Below, piece after piece: positions 24,294 through 33,764 of a stretch of DNA of 34,548 nucleotides. The position numbers were made by a program, and so were the translations under genes. Each line of letters begins with the position of its first letter. Position 1 is the first letter of the stretch. The stretch is from JANQLU01 sp964434955 (GTDB lineage Bacteria > Planctomycetota > Planctomycetia > Pirellulales > Pirellulaceae), in assembly GCA_964434955.1 (NCBI GenBank), contig CAYSXI010000038.1, positions 1 through 34,548 of the forward strand. The letters run 5' to 3'. The notes under the pieces were generated by a model. It made no database searches. It was not told the DNA's origin and worked only from the letters and a program-made list of their open reading frames with translations.

Positions 24294-24959
24294 ATTTTTG
24301 ATGGAGAGGGTGCGAACCTTCAGTTTCTCCTATATGAGTCGACGGATGGCTGTTATGACGGAGATAACCCTTACCTCACCTTCCCAGAGGAGAAATGCGA
24401 AGAGTTATGTCCCGAACTTTGAGTCTTTATCAAAACCAACGGGGCTTCGTACCTGATCGTCTCGTTGTTCATAAAACAACGAGATTTACGTACGATGAAA
24501 TTGACGGTTGCACCGATGCGTTGGGAGCCGTAAACGATGTTGAGCGATTGACGGTCTCAAAACGAACACCATGGAAAGGCATCAAGATTGACAGCTCAAA
24601 CAAGAACGCAAAAGTAGGCTGGCCAGCCGGCTATCCCATTGAAAGGGGAACAGCGATGCCGATAGGGATCTTCGATTACCTGCTCTGGACTCAGGGTAAT
24701 TGTTCAACCCTCGGAAGCAGAGACTATTACAAGGAAGGAAAAGGGATTCCGTTTCCTCTTCGATTAACACGATACCTGGGATCTGGCGATTGCCATCAAT
24801 CGGCGAAAGAAATCCTTGGGCTAACCAAGATGAATTGGAACAACGACGGTCTTTACGACAGGTTGCCCGTTTCGGTCAGCTATGCTTCCGTCCTGGCCCG
24901 TGTAATCAAACGAATGGGGTCTCTCTCCAAGACGCCTTATAGTCCGGTACTTTATGTAG
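24282..24959 (+). pseudogene. Prokaryotic Argonaute C-terminal PIWI remnant with two frameshifts
   Basis: The first piece (24282-24390) reads SQIFDGEGANLQFLLYES and DGDNPYLTFPEE. After a one-base shift at the AAA near 24393, a second frame gives RTLSLYQNQRGFVPDRLVVH, KTTRFTYDEIDGC, GWPAGYPIERGT, GKGIPFPLRLTRY, and EILGLTKMNWNNDGLYDRLP with VSVSYASVLARVIKRM. That is the typical C-terminal half of the pAgo PIWI domain. At about 24941 a second shift restores VRYFM and a TAG at 24957-24959, the usual Ago C-terminus. The residues past this in the longer frame (to 25036) are out of frame. The VVHKT strand stands where slicing Agos have a catalytic Asp, so the parent was probably inactive for cleavage. 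N, PAZ and MID domains are missing. Confidence 0.75.
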
Positions 24960-25224
24960 TTGCAAGATCTACTTTGTCCATTCAAAAACTGGGCCTTCAA
25001 ATCACCAAAGACAAAGGCTCAGGAAAAATGGGCTGACAAACGATATTGGCAGTTAAGTTTACAATGCAATCTTAAGAGTAATTAATGGATCAACTGGATC
25101 AGGGCGCTCCACGTGATTTGATATCGCAATCTTGCCGAAGGTAAAGTCTAAAAAAGAACGAATTCTCGACAACTCACCAAATTGAGATCCTTTCGACAAT
25201 TAGTCCGTTTAGTAATTCTCTAAT

Positions 25225-26016
25225 TTAATTCAGCGAGCCAACGTCAATTCGAAGTGAAACAGTTGGAAATGAATCGCGGAATAACTTTTCCATTTCTTTT
25301 GAAATCTGACTACGGTCCAAACACAAAACTGCCAAATTGGGCAGTTCTTGAATCCAAGTGAGTCCAAGTTCGTCGCTCAAACGTATCTTGGTATCCGCGA
25401 TATCCAAAAAAGCGAGATTTCGCATCTTTTTAATGAAATCTATTGAATGGTTGGATACCTGCGTGTTTCTAAGATAAAGTCCGGTTAAATTCGCCGGGAG
25501 CAGCTCGACTGCCTCGTCACCTATTTTGGTAGATGACAAATCTAGTTTTGTCAAACTCTTGATTTTCGAAATGTGTATTCCGACTTTACTGTCAACTTTG
25601 GTTGAACTTGCATCAAGTGTTTCGAGAGTTTGGTTATTCTCAAAAGGCAAGAGACAATCCGATGTACATTCTGTACCTCCTATGTTGAGCGCAAGAAGAT
25701 CCGAAATGCGAGCTGCTGAACTTATTCCCTTGTCCGTAATTCCACTTTGGCTCAAATCCAATTCAATGATTTCCCATTTGTTAGCGATTGCAAATGCAAC
25801 GAAAGCTTCAAGTTCATCGTCACCGAACTCAGCGCGATTTGACAAGTCTACAAAGGGAAGGTCTCGTTTGAATTCGCCATATGGCTGCTCGATCTTTGAT
25901 TTTTTTTTGCCGTCATTCGCCACGACATAGGCCAACAATAGGCCGATCGAGATCACCAATAGACCCAAAAATGCCACACGCCATTTACTAGCAAACTGGG
26001 ATTTCACTGTGTTCAC
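25225..26016 (-). CDS. Membrane-anchored leucine-rich-repeat protein, candidate immunity protein
   Basis: It starts with GTG at 26016, inside the stop of the RHS gene (GTGA overlap), with GAGGGGA about ten bases upstream. One N-terminal membrane helix (VAFLGLLVISIGLLLAYVVA, about residues 14-33) is flanked by basic residues. About seven leucine-rich repeats follow, of the xxLxxLDLSxTKI type (SLTKLDLSSTKIGDEAV, NLTGLYLRNTQVSNHSI, NLAFLDIADTKIRLSD). There is no catalytic motif. The overlap with an RHS gene that carries a variable tip makes it a candidate immunity protein for that tip. It could equally be an unrelated LRR protein. Confidence 0.8.
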   Translation of the reverse strand: MNTVKSQFASKWRVAFLGLLVISIGLLLAYVVANDGKKKSKIEQPYGEFKRDLPFVDLSNRAEFGDDELEAFVAFAIANKWEIIELDLSQSGITDKGISSAARISDLLALNIGGTECTSDCLLPFENNQTLETLDASSTKVDSKVGIHISKIKSLTKLDLSSTKIGDEAVELLPANLTGLYLRNTQVSNHSIDFIKKMRNLAFLDIADTKIRLSDELGLTWIQELPNLAVLCLDRSQISKEMEKLFRDSFPTVSLRIDVGSLN

Positions 26017-29000
26017 TTCGGAACTTCCCCTCGTAGTGAGTGAATTCTTCTTGGAGAATCAGGCAAATCAAGATCTTGAATGGGACCAATGTCGGAAACC
26101 AAATTGCTTTGAAAAACCTCAAACTTATCCCAATTTGCAACCAAGTCCCCTTTCCTTCCATATTTCCACGGTTTTTCCACAGGCAATGCTCGGAAATTTA
26201 TCAAATCATCCTTTCTTCGCAACGCTGCAGGCCAGTTATTTAACTTTAACGAAGCCGCATTGTCTGCACAAAGAATGATATGTCCGTCAATTTTATAGTT
26301 CTCAATCAGATCAATAAACAGTTTCTTTTTGATGTGATCTTCGAAATCACCTTTCTTGATATCAATAACGTGCTTAGTTATATCGATTACTGTTGATTTC
26401 GTGTCACCACCAACCAAAATATCGATTGCTTTGCCACCAGGAATTATTTTCGAAAATACATCAAATGCTATTTCGCCAATTACTTCGTTGGATTTCTTGT
26501 TTCGTTTTTTTGAAAACTGGTAGTTGAATCCAATTTCCCGGCATTCCACGCAAAATGTCGCATCCTGATTTCCGGTTCGCATGATTGTTTTTCCCTTAAT
26601 GGAATCCACAGGAACCGCATTTTTTCTTTTCCAAAACTGGAAACCAACGTCGGAAGCCAGTTTCATGTCCACTCCATCACTGGTTTTAGGAGTTACTCGA
26701 AATCCTGTTTGAAAATTCTTGTTGTTTGATGTTGTGCCTTCTAGAGCCAGTTGAATATACCAGCGCACGGTATTCTTTCTTTCAATTATCGGTTCGGGAA
26801 AAATCTTTTTCCCATGTTCGTGATTCGGTTCATATTCGTACCGTTTAAGCTTCTGGCGGAGATTGAAAAATGCGGAGATTTTTTTCAACCCAAGCGGATC
26901 TGCTCCGCGGTTGGCGAAATATCCGGTATATAGCGATGCCCCATCGACGTATTCAAGCGGATCGCGACTAACGAACCTTCCTAAGTCCGAGTCGTACATT
27001 CTCGCTCGGAAGTAGTGTAGTTCGACACTTGAATGGTAGAACCGGCCGGTGAACATGAACGGGTTCTGGTAGCTGCTTGAGGTGCGAACGGTCGTTCCTG
27101 CTGCGTTGTAGATCGTTGGTGTTCCGTAGGCATCGTAAACGTAACGTTCGAGAACGTCGCCACTTGCGTTGGATAAGGCAACGATTGAGTACTGGTGATT
27201 TCGATGATAGTAAAACTGATGCCAGGTGGATCCGCTGATTCGGTCCATCAAGATGGGCTCATCAATGTACGAACCAAAAACCCATTTCAATGTCGGTGAC
27301 GACGCGGCAGTGCCGGTGTCGTATTTGCCAATGACTTGCTGACCGGCATAGACATAGGTTTTCATATTGCCAGTTGTGCCCCACTCGACACGGCGACCAA
27401 GTGCATCGTACTTGGCAAAGATATCCGCACCGCTGGAACGATCAAGCTTTGAAAGACGATTGTCGAAATCCCATTCGTAGTCCTGGTTCTTGATCCCATC
27501 TGAAGTCAAATTACCTTTGACGTCATAGCTCATTACATTCGAGCCAACTGCCGTAACTTCGTGAACATCCGAATGGGTGCGAGTCGTTGCCACGGTATTG
27601 ACCGTATGCGAGTTCCAATCTCCGACATCACTAAGTGACCAGGATTGATCCAAATTGCCGTCCGAGCGTTCCCAATTGACCAACCGATCTGTATCATCGT
27701 AGCCGGTCGAACCCGTGGTGAATCCGTGGGTACTCATGGGGCTATTCGTGATGGTTTCGGCTGTCTTGTTTTTGTTGGCATCCCACGCGTAGGCGTAGTC
27801 ACCCACCTTGTCGGTTCCGCTTGTCGTCGTCACGATCGAATCGACCAAGTTATCTTTGTTGGCTCCACTACTTCGGTAATTCCAAGTCGTTAGAGCCCCA
27901 TTACCCGCAAAGTCACTAGATGTACTCAACCGCCCGCCGCCATCGTACGTCCGGGTATCGACAACCAAGCCTTTATACTTGACCTGATAGAGTTGCCCGC
28001 GATCCGTGTAAGTGCGCTCGACTTCAGTTGTGTCCGGGTACGTAATTTTTGAGCGTTGACCAAGATTGTTGTATTCGTAGCTCGTTGTATAGGTCTGTGG
28101 ACTAATTGTCAGAGCCTCGCTTGCAAGTCGACCGCCTAGATCGTAGGTCATGGTCACAGTATTGACGTACCTTCCGCTAACAGCGGTCAAAACTCGACCT
28201 GCTTTGTCAAAAGTGAAAGTATCACTATCGGCAATCGTACCCGAGGGTGAATTAGCAGCCGTCCGGTAATCACGTTGAGTCATTCGCCCTGCGAGATCGT
28301 AATTGATCGTCACCGTATCGCCGATCTGATCCGTTTTTCGTAGAACGCGTCCTGCCTCGTCGTATTCAACTTCAACGATGCCATAACTCGCGTCCCCAGG
28401 ATTGCCGCCCGTGTGATCCGGATAGGTGGTCTTCGTTTGCTGCCCTCGATTATTGTATTCGTAAAGCGTGATCTTGTTTTCGGCGTCCTTGATACTGAGC
28501 CTTCTGCCGGCCAAGTTGTAAGTGAACTTCGTATCATTGCTTAGGCGATCTGTTACCGTCACCAGGCGCCCGCGCTCATCGTACACATTCGTGTTTGATT
28601 TACTCTTGGCATCGGTTTGAGTCTTGACCATCCCACCGACGTAGTACGCGACTAGATTTTGATCACCCCACGTGTCTGTGGTTGAGATGACGCGGTCCAA
28701 GTCATCAAAAACCCGATCCACTCCAACACCATTCGGATCCCTCGACGTGAGAACTTGTCCGGATGCCGAATAAGTCATCACGGAAACGTTGCCTAGCTGA
28801 TCCTCGGATTCCAATACTCTTCCGGCACCATCAGCACGGGTCTTGGTCATCTTGCCGTTGGCATCGATCGACCGCGATTCCAGCGTATCCCCGAAACCGG
28901 CGATATTTATCACGGTATCATGCTTCTGGCAGGAATGCGTAATCAGGTCATTGGGCGAAGGATCTGCATGGGATTGAATCTGCCCTGACATAACCGTCCG

Positions 29001-32000
29001 GCCAGCACCATCGGAAATACGGAAGCTAATCTCTTCTTCGCCGTTGATGCTTACGACTGCGTTGCAAGCGCTTTCACCGCTCGTAAAACTGAGCCCGGCG
29101 CCACCGTTCGCGACAGAATCGGCAAGTTTGGTCATTGCGTTTGAAAGCGAAACAGAGAAAGTTCCGCCGCCCAATTTGTTGACCGTAACCCCTCCCGAAC
29201 TATCAAGCCCGAATCCGTCGTTCATGTTGTTGTCATAAATGGTTTGGGAAGTAATTCCGTCCGCGGCGGAAACACCATCGAGTCCCGCGATTGGTGCATC
29301 GTTCGCGTCGATCGTCCCCTGAGCCACCAGCCATTGGGTCCTGGCAATCGTTCTGCCAAGCATATCGAAACGAGTCGTCGATTCACCCAGCGTTTTTGCA
29401 TCAATTGGATTGTGCTTGTCTGTGTGGGAATCGTAGTCCGCGACCATCGCCGTGTGGGTAACACGCCCTGTATAGTCGTTGTTTGTAATGCCACCGTGTC
29501 CGGCAGGGTCTTTGCTGCCTTGAGTTCTGCCGCAACAGTTGTGGTAGAAAGTGTGCCAATCATGACCCAATGCATCTGTCCGTTTATCTACTCGACCATC
29601 AAGGGTGAATGTCACGGATGTTGTCGCGGCAACCGCAGTTCCCGGAGCTTCTGTCGTTGACGCCCGCATCCCACGGCCGTTGTAGGTGTAAGTCGTTTTG
29701 GATTTGTTATATCCATTGGTGTCCGCCGAGTCGAAGTAGCGTGGTGAACGAACTTCGATGACGTTGCCATCCAAATCGTAGTCCGTTTCGGTTTTGGTTT
29801 CGACGGTCGTGTTTTTGGCGTTGAACTGACGAATTTGTCGATCACGACTGTCGTATTCGAAGGTCGACTTGATGTTTCGAGGATTGATGACTTCCACCAA
29901 GTTGCCTTCGCCATCCTTAATGGCATCCGTGATAATGTAGGCAGCGTTTGGCGTGAGATCGTAGGACAAGTTCAACACCACCGATGTGCTCGCAAACGTC
30001 TGCGAAGGCTTCGTGCATTGGACTTTGCGAATCAATTCACCGGGGCTGGATGCGCTATAAGCGTTGTAACTGCGACGCCCGTACGGATCCTCCGTGTAAA
30101 AAACACGGTTGCCGTCATAAACGGTTTTGTTCGACAGTGTCGTTCCTGTATTGGGGAACGTTTTCGTTTCGATCGTTCGGTACTTGTAATCAAAGACATA
30201 CTCGGTCTTTCGTCCGTCAGTCACCTGGGAGATCACTTGCTCCGTATCGCCATCGTAGGTGTACTGGGTCGAACTCCGGACCAGTTGATCGTTGTTCAGC
30301 GTTTCATTGCCGCCGGAATCGATCGTGGAAAACGCACGAGTGACTTGGGTGACTCGCCCCTCGGTATCGTAGTCCGTTTTCGTCACGACACCGTCACGCG
30401 CCTTCTGCTTGACCGGAAGGCATTCCTGCCCAGCGCCACCGTAAATCGTCTCTTCCGTCGAACCGTCGTGGTACTGCGTCTTGTAGTTGCGGCCTTGACT
30501 GTCGTAAGAAAAAGTCGTGACGCGACCTAGTGGATCGGTGGACGTATTTACCATGCCCCAGGCATTATAGGTGTAAGTCGTTTCAGCCCGTGTGCTGCTT
30601 TCGGTGTCACCAGCTTGGGTCACCTTCGTTAGACGACCGTTCGAATCGTACTCATAGTCGGTCCGGTACATCTTGGCGTGGTTATTCCAGAGCGCCGTGA
30701 ATTCAGTTTTCAGCTTATTGTGATACTTGGTTGTTGGGGCATCCCAATACTCAAACTTGTATACGGCGTATTCGGTTTGATTCACGTCATTGGTAGTACT
30801 GGAATTGGTGCTTGTATCTTTGATACCTTCTTGACGCTCCAGGACCTGGCCGCAAGCGCTATAGACGAACTTGGTTACATTCCCATTTCGATCTCGAACT
30901 CGAGTAACATTATGGAAAACATCATAAGTGTAGGAGCGATAGGTTCCGTCATCGAATTCTTCAAGGCTGACGTAGCCATATGGGTCATATCCGCAAGTAA
31001 TTGTTTCGCCGGTCGCGGTTGTTACCACAGGGGCCGAGCCATAGACAAAGTCGGATTCGACGCTACCGACATTGAACTGAATCGACTGATAACTCGATTC
31101 CTGAGTCAAATTCGTAAACGCATCCCACCCGTCGAGAATATTTCCAAGAGTCCAAGTCTCGTAGTACCTTTCATAACGCTGAACATCGTCATTGCGGTAG
31201 TAAGAAAGCCGATCTCCGGCATACCAGATTCGAGCTTCATCGGCATTGGTCGGATTAAAAAAGATTGACATCAAGTTGTCATCATTCGAATCCGTAATTG
31301 ACCGAAGGACGTTGACCGGCTGATTGACGATATCACCGTTGTAGATCATGAAATCTTCGGTGAAACGAAAATGCCGGGTACCGCGACATGGACTCGTCAC
31401 CGTCATCTTTTCAGTTTGACTGGCCGAATCATGAGCCAGCGAGTAGGTCCATGTTCCCCCACCCGGAATTGCGATCGATGCCAAGAAGTCATTTGCGTAG
31501 GTAATCGTCGTTGTTTGTCCGTTGTAAACAACTCGCGTCAATGCTGGCCGTCCCCCAACCGTTGCCTCATAGTAAAGCGTGGCGGTGTTTCCGTATGCGT
31601 CCTTGATGGTTTCAGGATATCGCGACGTGGAACTTGCGTAGGTCAACTCTAAAGTCGTTTGCCCACAACGGTTGATGACTTCCGTCAATCTACCAAACGC
31701 GTCAGCCGAGGTATCTTCGTCGCCTCCTGATTGGTCGATGTCCCAGATTTCAAACTTCATTAGTGTGCCATCGAGCTGGGTGATGTGCACTTCCGTTGCA
31801 TCCGCGAGTGCCGTTTGCACGACGCCGCTTCCGTTCACAAGCTTGATCGATGAAAAGAGGGAATATTTGGCCTCCAAAAGTCCGTCAACCGTTCCCGTGT
31901 AATCATCGTTGGAGGCGTTGTAGTCGTCGCGCAAAGTGATCGCAGCACCTAACTGAGGATCGTAAAACCGCATTGACACATTGTCGCCCGAATGGTCAGC

Positions 32001-32780
32001 GACCATGTATAATGTTTTGTTGAATGGCAGCTGCCAGCCGGAACCCATGATTCCGACTTCCGTCGCTGATTGGCCCTGGAACATCGCCACGAGCGGCAAT
32101 TGGGGCGCAGAGCTTCCGCCAGTTCCGCCGCCACATGAATCGCAACCACTGGAAACGCCCTGCATGTTGATTAATGCGACTCGATCCTGAGAATCTTGAA
32201 CAGGCTGTGGAATACTAAGTGTGGTTCCACGATCCGCGTTAGGCGAACAAGTGTTACAGAGACTTGGGCGTGGCGTTTGCTGAAGCGGCGAACGTCCGAG
32301 AAATGCTACATGAGGCCCAACCAGTGAGAGTACGCCATTCTCGATCTTGAAGGCCTGCGCAAAACCGGTTTCATCCATGCCGCTTTTCGGATAGTGAACA
32401 TAGGCAACAAAATTGCCATCGGTTTGCGAGCCTGGCAAACTACAAATCACCGTCTTCTCGCCGACGGTGAAGTAGCTGGAATCAAGCGTAATTGAGTCAG
32501 CAGTTACAACACCCGCCTCCGGCTCATCGTTGGAATTGTAAGTCGATGTGTAATCATCATGGACATGATATTTCAACTTGATTGAGCTGGAAGATTCCAA
32601 AGTGATCGCCAAAAACTCCAGGTCATCGAGCGGATCAAACACGCCATTGCCTTGACCACCACCGCCTCCGCCACCACCTGGAGGTGGAAACCCTTGGCCT
32701 ACCGCAAGCGTAGTTGCGGTGAGGGTCAGGACGAGTGCGAATGTTGCCGTAAGCGATTGGTTCATGATGGATCTCAACAT
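26013..32780 (-). CDS. Giant secreted RHS/YD-repeat protein with variable C-terminal tip
   Basis: The start at 32780 (MLRSIMNQSLTATF) has GGAG eight bases upstream; the frame is open 84 bases further. A signal peptide ending near AVGQG is followed by a Gly-rich stretch and a Cys-containing region (CNTCSPNADRG, GCDSCGGG). Then comes a long array of YD/RHS repeats (for example YDALGRRVEWG, TYDFDNRLSKL-type units). The core ends in FTGRFYHSSVELHYFRARMY, DSDLGRFVSRDP and GADPLG, the RHS hyperconserved region and autocleavage-type motif. The 291 residues after DPLG (26016-26888) are unrelated to the core, with a CVEC motif and an IDILVGG stretch, and I do not recognise the fold. This is the pattern of a polymorphic toxin cocoon with an exchangeable tip. 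Confidence 0.9.
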   Translation of the reverse strand: MLRSIMNQSLTATFALVLTLTATTLAVGQGFPPPGGGGGGGGQGNGVFDPLDDLEFLAITLESSSSIKLKYHVHDDYTSTYNSNDEPEAGVVTADSITLDSSYFTVGEKTVICSLPGSQTDGNFVAYVHYPKSGMDETGFAQAFKIENGVLSLVGPHVAFLGRSPLQQTPRPSLCNTCSPNADRGTTLSIPQPVQDSQDRVALINMQGVSSGCDSCGGGTGGSSAPQLPLVAMFQGQSATEVGIMGSGWQLPFNKTLYMVADHSGDNVSMRFYDPQLGAAITLRDDYNASNDDYTGTVDGLLEAKYSLFSSIKLVNGSGVVQTALADATEVHITQLDGTLMKFEIWDIDQSGGDEDTSADAFGRLTEVINRCGQTTLELTYASSTSRYPETIKDAYGNTATLYYEATVGGRPALTRVVYNGQTTTITYANDFLASIAIPGGGTWTYSLAHDSASQTEKMTVTSPCRGTRHFRFTEDFMIYNGDIVNQPVNVLRSITDSNDDNLMSIFFNPTNADEARIWYAGDRLSYYRNDDVQRYERYYETWTLGNILDGWDAFTNLTQESSYQSIQFNVGSVESDFVYGSAPVVTTATGETITCGYDPYGYVSLEEFDDGTYRSYTYDVFHNVTRVRDRNGNVTKFVYSACGQVLERQEGIKDTSTNSSTTNDVNQTEYAVYKFEYWDAPTTKYHNKLKTEFTALWNNHAKMYRTDYEYDSNGRLTKVTQAGDTESSTRAETTYTYNAWGMVNTSTDPLGRVTTFSYDSQGRNYKTQYHDGSTEETIYGGAGQECLPVKQKARDGVVTKTDYDTEGRVTQVTRAFSTIDSGGNETLNNDQLVRSSTQYTYDGDTEQVISQVTDGRKTEYVFDYKYRTIETKTFPNTGTTLSNKTVYDGNRVFYTEDPYGRRSYNAYSASSPGELIRKVQCTKPSQTFASTSVVLNLSYDLTPNAAYIITDAIKDGEGNLVEVINPRNIKSTFEYDSRDRQIRQFNAKNTTVETKTETDYDLDGNVIEVRSPRYFDSADTNGYNKSKTTYTYNGRGMRASTTEAPGTAVAATTSVTFTLDGRVDKRTDALGHDWHTFYHNCCGRTQGSKDPAGHGGITNNDYTGRVTHTAMVADYDSHTDKHNPIDAKTLGESTTRFDMLGRTIARTQWLVAQGTIDANDAPIAGLDGVSAADGITSQTIYDNNMNDGFGLDSSGGVTVNKLGGGTFSVSLSNAMTKLADSVANGGAGLSFTSGESACNAVVSINGEEEISFRISDGAGRTVMSGQIQSHADPSPNDLITHSCQKHDTVINIAGFGDTLESRSIDANGKMTKTRADGAGRVLESEDQLGNVSVMTYSASGQVLTSRDPNGVGVDRVFDDLDRVISTTDTWGDQNLVAYYVGGMVKTQTDAKSKSNTNVYDERGRLVTVTDRLSNDTKFTYNLAGRRLSIKDAENKITLYEYNNRGQQTKTTYPDHTGGNPGDASYGIVEVEYDEAGRVLRKTDQIGDTVTINYDLAGRMTQRDYRTAANSPSGTIADSDTFTFDKAGRVLTAVSGRYVNTVTMTYDLGGRLASEALTISPQTYTTSYEYNNLGQRSKITYPDTTEVERTYTDRGQLYQVKYKGLVVDTRTYDGGGRLSTSSDFAGNGALTTWNYRSSGANKDNLVDSIVTTTSGTDKVGDYAYAWDANKNKTAETITNSPMSTHGFTTGSTGYDDTDRLVNWERSDGNLDQSWSLSDVGDWNSHTVNTVATTRTHSDVHEVTAVGSNVMSYDVKGNLTSDGIKNQDYEWDFDNRLSKLDRSSGADIFAKYDALGRRVEWGTTGNMKTYVYAGQQVIGKYDTGTAASSPTLKWVFGSYIDEPILMDRISGSTWHQFYYHRNHQYSIVALSNASGDVLERYVYDAYGTPTIYNAAGTTVRTSSSYQNPFMFTGRFYHSSVELHYFRARMYDSDLGRFVSRDPLEYVDGASLYTGYFANRGADPLGLKKISAFFNLRQKLKRYEYEPNHEHGKKIFPEPIIERKNTVRWYIQLALEGTTSNNKNFQTGFRVTPKTSDGVDMKLASDVGFQFWKRKNAVPVDSIKGKTIMRTGNQDATFCVECREIGFNYQFSKKRNKKSNEVIGEIAFDVFSKIIPGGKAIDILVGGDTKSTVIDITKHVIDIKKGDFEDHIKKKLFIDLIENYKIDGHIILCADNAASLKLNNWPAALRRKDDLINFRALPVEKPWKYGRKGDLVANWDKFEVFQSNLVSDIGPIQDLDLPDSPRRIHSLRGEVPK

Positions 32781-32900
32781 CTGCTTATCTCCGTGGCGGT
32801 GTCTGCCTGGGTCGATTGTTTTAATTTGTTTCTTGTGTTCGGTTTTCTGCTCGCGGGAATCCATACGTGCGCATCGGTAGCGCGATTGGACTCAACAGGA

Positions 32901-33764
32901 TTACTTGGCTTGACTGATTTGATCGCCTTTGACTGCCGGCGTACTTCTCGAGGCCGGAGTCGCTTTTGAAGCTGGTGTGCTGTTGGAAGTCGGTCGCTGC
33001 TGGGGATGAACAACCTCGATCACCCACCGAGCATGATCTGAATGAACGGGCGAGGCGGCGCGGATGTCAATCTCGCCGCGCGTGCCCCCCGAAGCCGTGT
33101 AGGTCGCGGTTGCAGCTCCGTTCTCGTCAGCCCGAACCGTGACGGAAGTCAGCTTGTTCTGGAAATTGCCAAGCTTCGGCGAGTGAAAGGTCACCGGCAT
33201 CCCGGGTTCGACTTTGGCTTTAAGCTGAACCGATTCGCCTTGAATCAAGCGGCTGATGTAGCGACCGTCTCGTTTGATTGGCACCGTGTCTTTAGAAGCC
33301 GGCAAGACCTGGTTGATCCGACCGGGTGCGACCTCATCAATGTACTTTTGAGGGTCTTTTTGATACGCGACACGGTCGAACTTGGGCGGCGGAAGCATCG
33401 AACTGAACCGGTACGCGAGGTCCTTCTTGCCAACGGCCTCCTTCAGGCTCTTTGTGTTGGCGTTTTCCTCAAACGCAACCGGTGTCGAAGTTCCCCAGTC
33501 GATTTCCGATCGCCGGTTGGCCGAATGGTCTCGTGACCGTACCGGTTTGACATCCGTTGGCGGACGCCAAACATCACCGATCTTGACCCAGCCTGGGTGC
33601 GGCGGTATATCCCGGTCCCTCTCCGTGCCCGATTCCTCGTCGGTTTGGGCGACGGGTTGGGGCTTGGATTTGAACCAGCCCTTGTTGTAGGCAATCAAGG
33701 AAACGCAAAACAGGCCGACGGCTGCGACCAGCAGGATCGTAAATGATCGGTTGGAAAGCTTCAT
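32901..33764 (-). CDS. Membrane-anchored protein with bacterial Ig-like (BIG/invasin) domain
   Basis: The start at 33764 has GGGGG just upstream. Residues 1-30 hold one membrane helix (FTILLVAAVGLFCVSLIAY) followed by a charged exported linker. Near residues 185-260 lies an Ig-like domain of the invasin type: VTFHSPKLGNFQNKLTSVTV, RADENGAATATYTASGGTRG, and IDIRAASP. A Thr/Ser/Ala/Pro-rich tail ends the protein. It precedes the RHS gene by 120 bp on the same strand and is probably cotranscribed. It may help anchor or display the RHS protein at the cell surface; that is inference from position. Confidence 0.75.
   Translation of the reverse strand: MKLSNRSFTILLVAAVGLFCVSLIAYNKGWFKSKPQPVAQTDEESGTERDRDIPPHPGWVKIGDVWRPPTDVKPVRSRDHSANRRSEIDWGTSTPVAFEENANTKSLKEAVGKKDLAYRFSSMLPPPKFDRVAYQKDPQKYIDEVAPGRINQVLPASKDTVPIKRDGRYISRLIQGESVQLKAKVEPGMPVTFHSPKLGNFQNKLTSVTVRADENGAATATYTASGGTRGEIDIRAASPVHSDHARWVIEVVHPQQRPTSNSTPASKATPASRSTPAVKGDQISQAK

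Noticed and set aside
24960..25036. C-terminal tail of the longest Argonaute frame
   Set aside because: It lies beyond the out-of-frame native end VRYFM-stop and looks random.
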